DNA of 26,977 bases, taken from a virus. The stretch is from positions 1-26,977 of IMG/VR virus record IMGVR_UViG_3300035034_001047; one strand, 5' to 3'. Position numbers and translations under genes: made by a program. The notes beneath the pieces are model-generated. The model was not told the DNA's origin and did not search any database. It was given only the letters and a program-made list of their open reading frames with translations. Positions 23,118 through 26,977 of this stretch are shown piece by piece. Position 1 is the first letter of the stretch; each line of letters opens with the position of its first letter.

Positions 23118-23639
23118 TTAAATACCTTTTTTCAGAAATTTCCTTAAATCAGTAGATATATCAGAGTAATAACTATCAATATTTTCTAATATAGAATGAA
23201 GATGTTTACATACACTCCCTTCTAATTTTGGATTTCGTTCATTTGGTGCAATAGATTGTTTAATAATACCATAATCACCTGCATCCGCCATCCACTCATA
23301 CCCTTTATATTTAAAATCTTCACAAGTACAATGTACTTTAACATCACCTGCTTCTGTTGCTAATTTTATACGTTCTTTAAGTGTAGTTCCTTTGTGTTTT
23401 CTACTTATTTCCCTAAAATCAGGAATCTGAATTCGTTGTGTATGAGATTTGCCACTTCCATCGGAAGATGGGTCTTTACTTTTAAATTCAAACGTTCTTA
23501 TTCGTTTGTTTCCTACACGATGATATAATTTACTATAAGATGATTGGATAGATGAAGCACGCTTCTCACGTTTATCTTCAGTTTCTTTTGTTAAATCATC
23601 TTTAAATACTTCATCTAATATTTTTGTAAGTCGTATCAT
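23118..23639 (-). CDS. SWIM-like zinc-binding protein
   Basis: 173 aa. A basic N-terminal half precedes the zinc motif: VHCTCEDFKYKGYEW (Cys104, Cys106), then about 37 residues later GSVCKHLHSIL (Cys144, His146), i.e. CxC...CxH of SWIM domains. SWIM modules bind DNA or protein. The role in tail modules of phages is unknown. The start MIRLTKILDEVF resembles that of the 51-aa ORF and the C-terminal helix of the HNH-like protein. It is separated from the upstream gene by a terminator and has no clear promoter of its own. Confidence 0.7.
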   Translation of the reverse strand: MIRLTKILDEVFKDDLTKETEDKREKRASSIQSSYSKLYHRVGNKRIRTFEFKSKDPSSDGSGKSHTQRIQIPDFREISRKHKGTTLKERIKLATEAGDVKVHCTCEDFKYKGYEWMADAGDYGIIKQSIAPNERNPKLEGSVCKHLHSILENIDSYYSDISTDLRKFLKKGI

Positions 23640-23678
23640 TTAATATAAATATAGAGTTTTTAATTTTAACACATAAAA

Positions 23679-23708
23679 AAAGGGAACCTAAATCAATAAG
23701 TTCCCTTT
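23679..23708 (-). terminator. Intrinsic terminator after the HNH-like gene
   Basis: A perfect 9-bp stem, AAAGGGAAC (23679-23687) with GTTCCCTTT (23700-23708), 12-nt loop, followed on the minus strand by a T-run (TTTTTTT counting the stem end). It closes the sheath/HNH-like transcript. Confidence 0.85.
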
Positions 23709-23735
23709 AATTCTTTAACTATATGTACGTACTAA

Positions 23736-24047
23736 TCATTTACTACTTTCAGTTAATCGTTTGATTTCCTCACGAATAATTTCCCGTAATTTTGATTTTG
23801 TCAGTTTCACCGTTTTCGTTTCATTTTTATTCTTACTTCTGTTTTTTGACTGTGTTGTTACTGCCAAATTAGAAGCTGAATCATCATCAGTGTCGTGATT
23901 TCGATGATGGACATCCTTACCATCACCTTTTTTCACTTTACCTAACTTCTCCATTTTTCTACGAGATTTATTTCTCTGAGCCCGTCTCTTTTTCTGTTTC
24001 GGGTCAGATTGATAATTCTCGTATTCTTTCTTGTAATCTCTACTCAT
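23736..24047 (-). CDS. HNH-like phage protein
   Basis: 103 aa, very basic. The centre GDGKDVHHRNHDTDDDSASN, then LAVTTQSKNRSKN, follows the HNH nuclease pattern (H-H...N...N), with the last His replaced by Asn. This also matches a class of small phage proteins near structural genes that are probably not homing enzymes. The C-terminal KLTKSKLREIIREEIKRL is an amphipathic helix of a type recurring in this phage. It lies 2 bases after the sheath stop and is closed by a terminator. Activity as a nicking enzyme is uncertain. Confidence 0.7.
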   Translation of the reverse strand: MSRDYKKEYENYQSDPKQKKRRAQRNKSRRKMEKLGKVKKGDGKDVHHRNHDTDDDSASNLAVTTQSKNRSKNKNETKTVKLTKSKLREIIREEIKRLTESSK

Positions 24048-24049
24048 TA

Positions 24050-26356
24050 TTAATCACTGAATGTTGCCCCAGTCGGTAATACTGTGAAGTTTACAACGAT
24101 GAATTCAGCTGTTCTTGTTGGTTGAATGAAAATATCACCTTTTAGAATATTACGATCTATGGTCGCAGGATCATTGTTAGTTTCATCCATTACAACTCTG
24201 AATGCGTATAAACCTTGTCGTTGTTGTATTGATTCCAAATATGGATTAACAGTATTCAAGAAGCGATTTCTCGTAGTTGAACTGTTTTGTTCGAACACTA
24301 AGAATCTTGATGTAGAAGCAATATACTTCTTCACTTTGATCAACAATCGTCTTACATTGATTCTATCCAATGCAGATGGTCTTGTCTGTAGTGTTTTTTG
24401 TCCATAAGCAACAATACCCTGTCCAGGGAATGATGCGATTGGGTTAACCTTACCTTCATATAGTTGATCTCTTTCAATATGTGTCAATCTATTCTTCACT
24501 CCGATTGCTCCAACAATTCCACCTCTGTTTAATCCAGCAGGTGCGAACCATTCAGCAGCAATTCTATCATTTGATGCGTAAATTGCCGGCATCAATACCG
24601 ATGGTGGTACTACCATTTGTTTATTTGTTTGTACATCTATTGTAGTTACCCAAGGGTAATATGTACCAACGTACGAACTATCAACTGATTCTGCTTGTTG
24701 GATAGAAGCGTTTACCGTTCCGTTTACACCAACAACATCACCGATGAAGAAACAATCTTGTCTACTATCTACCAAGTCTACTATTCTATCAAAAACGTAT
24801 CCGTGGAATTCTCTGATTATTCCAGGAGCAACTACTAAGTTAATATCATATTCATCTTGATTTGATATTGAATTAATTGCTCTTGTATAAGAAACAGATC
24901 CAGCAGATGTAGATGTTGTTAAATTAAAACCTTGTGAGTTTCCTGAATTGATATCTCCGGCTTTATTAATAGGAGTTGCAGGTGATTGTCCATCAAATCC
25001 ACCTTGGAACCCTACTACAAATTGTCTTTTTGAAATATCGGATGCTCTATCATCTATATTTACTGATTGTGTTACTTCCAATCCATAATTGTCAAGTCCA
25101 AATGATTCGTTTGCTCCAACTGACGCTGATTCTGGAAGTGGATTTAAATAAAAGATATTATCTAATTTTGCACTACCATCGAAATCAAATCCTGAATATA
25201 GTGTGGAATTGGTGCCAGTGTTTGATAGTGAACCTGTTGAAAATACAACAGTTGGCAATTCAGATGAAACAGCTAATGTTATAGTGTTAAAATAAGCAGC
25301 ATGTCCAAATGGTGCTACAGATGATGGGAATTTTCCTTCTTCTACCACTTCTGCTCTAACATATGATGAATTATTTTGGAATGTACCTTCTTCACTTACT
25401 TTTCCATTACTATCAACAGAAATTGATTTATCACCAATTAATCTTGCGATATAGTTTGGAGATGCTGGATCTAAAGTTGCATTTTGGAATGTTTCTAATA
25501 CATTCTTTCTATTATCTGTGTCGGAAAAACTACGTACTGTTACTGTAAATGTTGTGAAATCAGTTCCTGGTACAGTTCCAGCAGGTTTAACATTAGAAAT
25601 TCCAATTTTAAACTCTCTGTTAGCTGAATTTCCATCACCAATTGTGTGGAAACGGAATAAATCATATCGTTCGCCAGCTATTAATTGTGATTGAATCCAA
25701 GGAGTTATAGCGTGTGATACTTCATATGTAAAATCTTGCGTAGGTAATATTTCATCTTCTAAAATAGAATCTGAACTTTCTAATGTATTTTCATTTTCTT
25801 CCGCTGTGTGTTGGAAAAAAGTGTAAAGATAAGATGGTTTCGTTCCTAACGCATTCAAACCGAATACTGATCCTACATCATCTCCATCAGATGGTAATAT
25901 AGACGAAGTAGCTGCTACTCCAATATCACTACCACTAATTTCAAATCTTGTAGTTCCACCAACATGAGTGAATGATGTGTCGGTAAAACCTACACTTTCA
26001 TCTCCTTGTGCTGTTGAATGAAAAGAAGTTACTAATTTTCTTCCACCTGATCCACTTACAAAGATTCCGTATGGAGATATTTGTGAATATCCCTCAGTAC
26101 CGGCAACTCTTACAATGGTAACTATTCCAGCTTCCCGTAAGTAATTTTGTACGGTTACACCTGTATAATACGAACCATCAGGTCTACCGAATATTTGTTC
26201 AAATTCTTGTTGTGTATTAACAACAGTTGGTATAAAAGCGGGTCCTTTTGAAAACGGACCGATTATTGCGGCTCCAATAGCACCAACTCCTTGTGTTAAA
26301 AAAGATAAGTCTGTTTCACGTGTAAAAACACCTGGTGATACAATTTGTTCTGACAT
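24050..26356 (-). CDS. Contractile tail sheath protein (T4 gp18-like)
   Basis: 768 aa. The N-terminus SPGVFTRETDLSFLTQGVGA, then AAIIGPFSKGPAFIPTVV and FGRPDGSYYTGVTVQNYLR, is diagnostic of myovirus sheath proteins. The C-terminus has the conserved APAGLNRGGIVGA, QGIVAYGQKTLQTRPSALDRINVRR-type block and FIVVNFTVLPTG. It is longer than T4 gp18 (659 aa), the extra length lying in the variable Ser/Gly-rich middle, probably a surface domain. AAAGGAAA precedes the ATG. A TATACTTATA element followed by a T4-like TATAAATA (26408-26415) lies upstream. Confidence 0.95.
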   Translation of the reverse strand: MSEQIVSPGVFTRETDLSFLTQGVGAIGAAIIGPFSKGPAFIPTVVNTQQEFEQIFGRPDGSYYTGVTVQNYLREAGIVTIVRVAGTEGYSQISPYGIFVSGSGGRKLVTSFHSTAQGDESVGFTDTSFTHVGGTTRFEISGSDIGVAATSSILPSDGDDVGSVFGLNALGTKPSYLYTFFQHTAEENENTLESSDSILEDEILPTQDFTYEVSHAITPWIQSQLIAGERYDLFRFHTIGDGNSANREFKIGISNVKPAGTVPGTDFTTFTVTVRSFSDTDNRKNVLETFQNATLDPASPNYIARLIGDKSISVDSNGKVSEEGTFQNNSSYVRAEVVEEGKFPSSVAPFGHAAYFNTITLAVSSELPTVVFSTGSLSNTGTNSTLYSGFDFDGSAKLDNIFYLNPLPESASVGANESFGLDNYGLEVTQSVNIDDRASDISKRQFVVGFQGGFDGQSPATPINKAGDINSGNSQGFNLTTSTSAGSVSYTRAINSISNQDEYDINLVVAPGIIREFHGYVFDRIVDLVDSRQDCFFIGDVVGVNGTVNASIQQAESVDSSYVGTYYPWVTTIDVQTNKQMVVPPSVLMPAIYASNDRIAAEWFAPAGLNRGGIVGAIGVKNRLTHIERDQLYEGKVNPIASFPGQGIVAYGQKTLQTRPSALDRINVRRLLIKVKKYIASTSRFLVFEQNSSTTRNRFLNTVNPYLESIQQRQGLYAFRVVMDETNNDPATIDRNILKGDIFIQPTRTAEFIVVNFTVLPTGATFSD

Positions 26357-26407
26357 ATTGTTTTTCCTTTATTATTTTAATATCAATGAATATAACTATA
26401 CATACTA

Positions 26408-26429
26408 TATTTATATATGTATAAGTATA
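26408..26429 (-). promoter_or_regulatory. Late-promoter candidates of the sheath gene
   Basis: On the minus strand the decamer TATACTTATA (26420-26429) is followed within a few bases by TATAAATA, identical to the T4 late promoter core. They lie about 52-73 bases before the sheath ATG. Either could be the functional element. Confidence 0.5.
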
Positions 26430-26455
26430 TGAAAGAAATGGAAAACGGAATAAAA

Positions 26456-26761
26456 TTATTTAGTAACGGAAGTAAATTCTCCTGTTTGGGAGTTTAACTC
26501 ACCATCACCGTATTTTTCTCTTAAATCTTTAATGAATTCAGTTTCTTCTTTTTGAAGTTCGTTATACTGTTCCATTAGTTTCTTTTTGTATTCGTCTAAT
26601 TCATCAATTTTTTTGTTTGCTTCGTTTGCAACAAATTCAGTTTGTACTGTAACTTGTCCCAATTCTGTAAATATTGTGTTAGCATTTACTTGTATCTTAT
26701 TTACTTTTTTTAATTCTTCGTCTGTAATCTTTACCTTCTCTGTCACTTTTTCTTTACTCAT
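26456..26761 (-). CDS. Coiled-coil phage protein of unknown function, 101 aa
   Basis: Begins MSKEKVTEKVKITDEELKKV and is mostly helix with heptad-like spacing in ANKKIDELDEYKKKLMEQYN and LQKEETEFIKDLREKYG. It ends in a polar tail, GELNSQTGEFTSVTK. It lies upstream of the sheath gene with its own sigma70-like promoter. No catalytic or membrane feature, and no Shine-Dalgarno (A-rich leader). Function is unknown; it may be a structural or assembly accessory. Confidence 0.75.
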   Translation of the reverse strand: MSKEKVTEKVKITDEELKKVNKIQVNANTIFTELGQVTVQTEFVANEANKKIDELDEYKKKLMEQYNELQKEETEFIKDLREKYGDGELNSQTGEFTSVTK

Positions 26762-26797
26762 TTTTGTTTAGTTTATAGTTAATAAAATATATAATAT

Positions 26798-26826
26798 AAT
26801 ATACGATAAAATATATTAAAAGTCAA
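26798..26826 (-). promoter_or_regulatory. Sigma70-like promoter of the coiled-coil gene
   Basis: TTGACT (26821-26826), a 17-nt spacer containing TAATATAT and ending TCG, then TATATT (26798-26803). It starts 8 bases after the stop of the upstream gene and predicts a leader of about 30 nt. Confidence 0.75.
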
Positions 26827-26834
26827 ATTTTAAA

Positions 26835-26977
26835 TTAAGATAAAAATGAAATTACAATTTTACCTGTAGATGACCATTGTGGATGAAATACTCTATAGTC
26901 AGGCTTGTTGGGATCTTCTGCCCATCCCTTCCAAAATTCAGGATCAGGATCTTCTCCATATACCGTATCACCCTTCG
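26835..26977 (-). CDS. C-terminal part of an unknown protein (start outside window)
   Basis: The last 46 residues before a TAA at 26835-26837 are readable: KGDTVYGEDPDPEFWKGWAE, then PDYRVFHPQWSSTGKIVISF and LS. The open frame runs to the window edge. Aromatic/Pro-rich character and lack of alternative frames support coding. It is upstream of the sheath region, where T4 has terminase genes, but I see nothing in this tail to link it to terminase. Confidence 0.65.
   Translation of the reverse strand, partial: KGDTVYGEDPDPEFWKGWAEDPNKPDYRVFHPQWSSTGKIVISFLS

Overview
The window is a compact, AT-rich piece of a contractile-tailed, T4-like (myovirus) phage genome. Every supported gene lies on the minus strand, so transcription runs from high to low coordinates. 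Genes are packed with 1-16 base overlaps or short gaps, and no tRNA, rRNA or CRISPR array was found. Sheath and tube of the T4 gp18/gp19 type, a gp32-like ssDNA-binding protein, a UvsX recombinase and a gp41-type helicase support the T4-like assignment. Several genes have AAGGA/GAGG Shine-Dalgarno sequences and several have none; the host cannot be named from the window.

Layout in transcription order. (1) Tail module, 26977 to about 14274: end of an unknown gene, a coiled-coil protein, tail sheath, an HNH-like protein, a SWIM-like zinc protein, tail tube, a gp26-like protein followed by an overlapping out-of-frame extension (probable tail assembly chaperones), a 72-aa helical protein, tape measure, a baseplate protein, a LysM/gp53-like protein, a large hub-like protein and a small unknown. 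(2) Mixed block, 14243 to 10817: a divergent family A DNA polymerase with a decayed exonuclease domain, an acidic low-complexity protein, a small unknown, a GH19 endolysin and a 51-aa ORF. (3) Replication/recombination block, 10631 to 5627: gp32-like protein, UvsX in two pieces, FEN-type 5'-3' exonuclease, DnaB-like helicase. (4) Accessory and nucleotide block, 5614 to 1: an internally deleted DNA methyltransferase, an HExxH protein, a SLOG/YspA protein, class II ribonucleotide reductase (NrdJ) in two pieces around a Vsr-like homing endonuclease, and the start of a thioredoxin, the likely NrdJ reductant.

The most remarkable feature is the pair of fractured genes joined at protein level by split inteins. 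nrdJ has a canonical split (117-aa N-intein, 49-aa C-intein) with an intact free-standing Vsr-like endonuclease between the halves. uvsX has an extremely early split: removing one copy of a perfect 29-bp tandem duplication leaves an N-intein of only 16 residues, against a 123-aa C-intein. Between the uvsX halves a roughly 26-codon relic matches the C-terminal end of the nrdJ endonuclease type, so this locus appears to have lost its endonuclease. The window thus shows two stages of one process.

Two recurrent promoter-like signals stand out. One is TTGAC[A/T]-17 nt-TATATT with a conserved spacer, upstream of the polymerase, gp32 and the coiled-coil gene. The other is a TATACTTATA decamer 30-65 nt upstream of sheath, tube, a 129-aa unknown, nrdJ (imperfect) and the endonuclease. 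Intrinsic terminators follow the tail-tube gene, the HNH-like gene and the SLOG gene.
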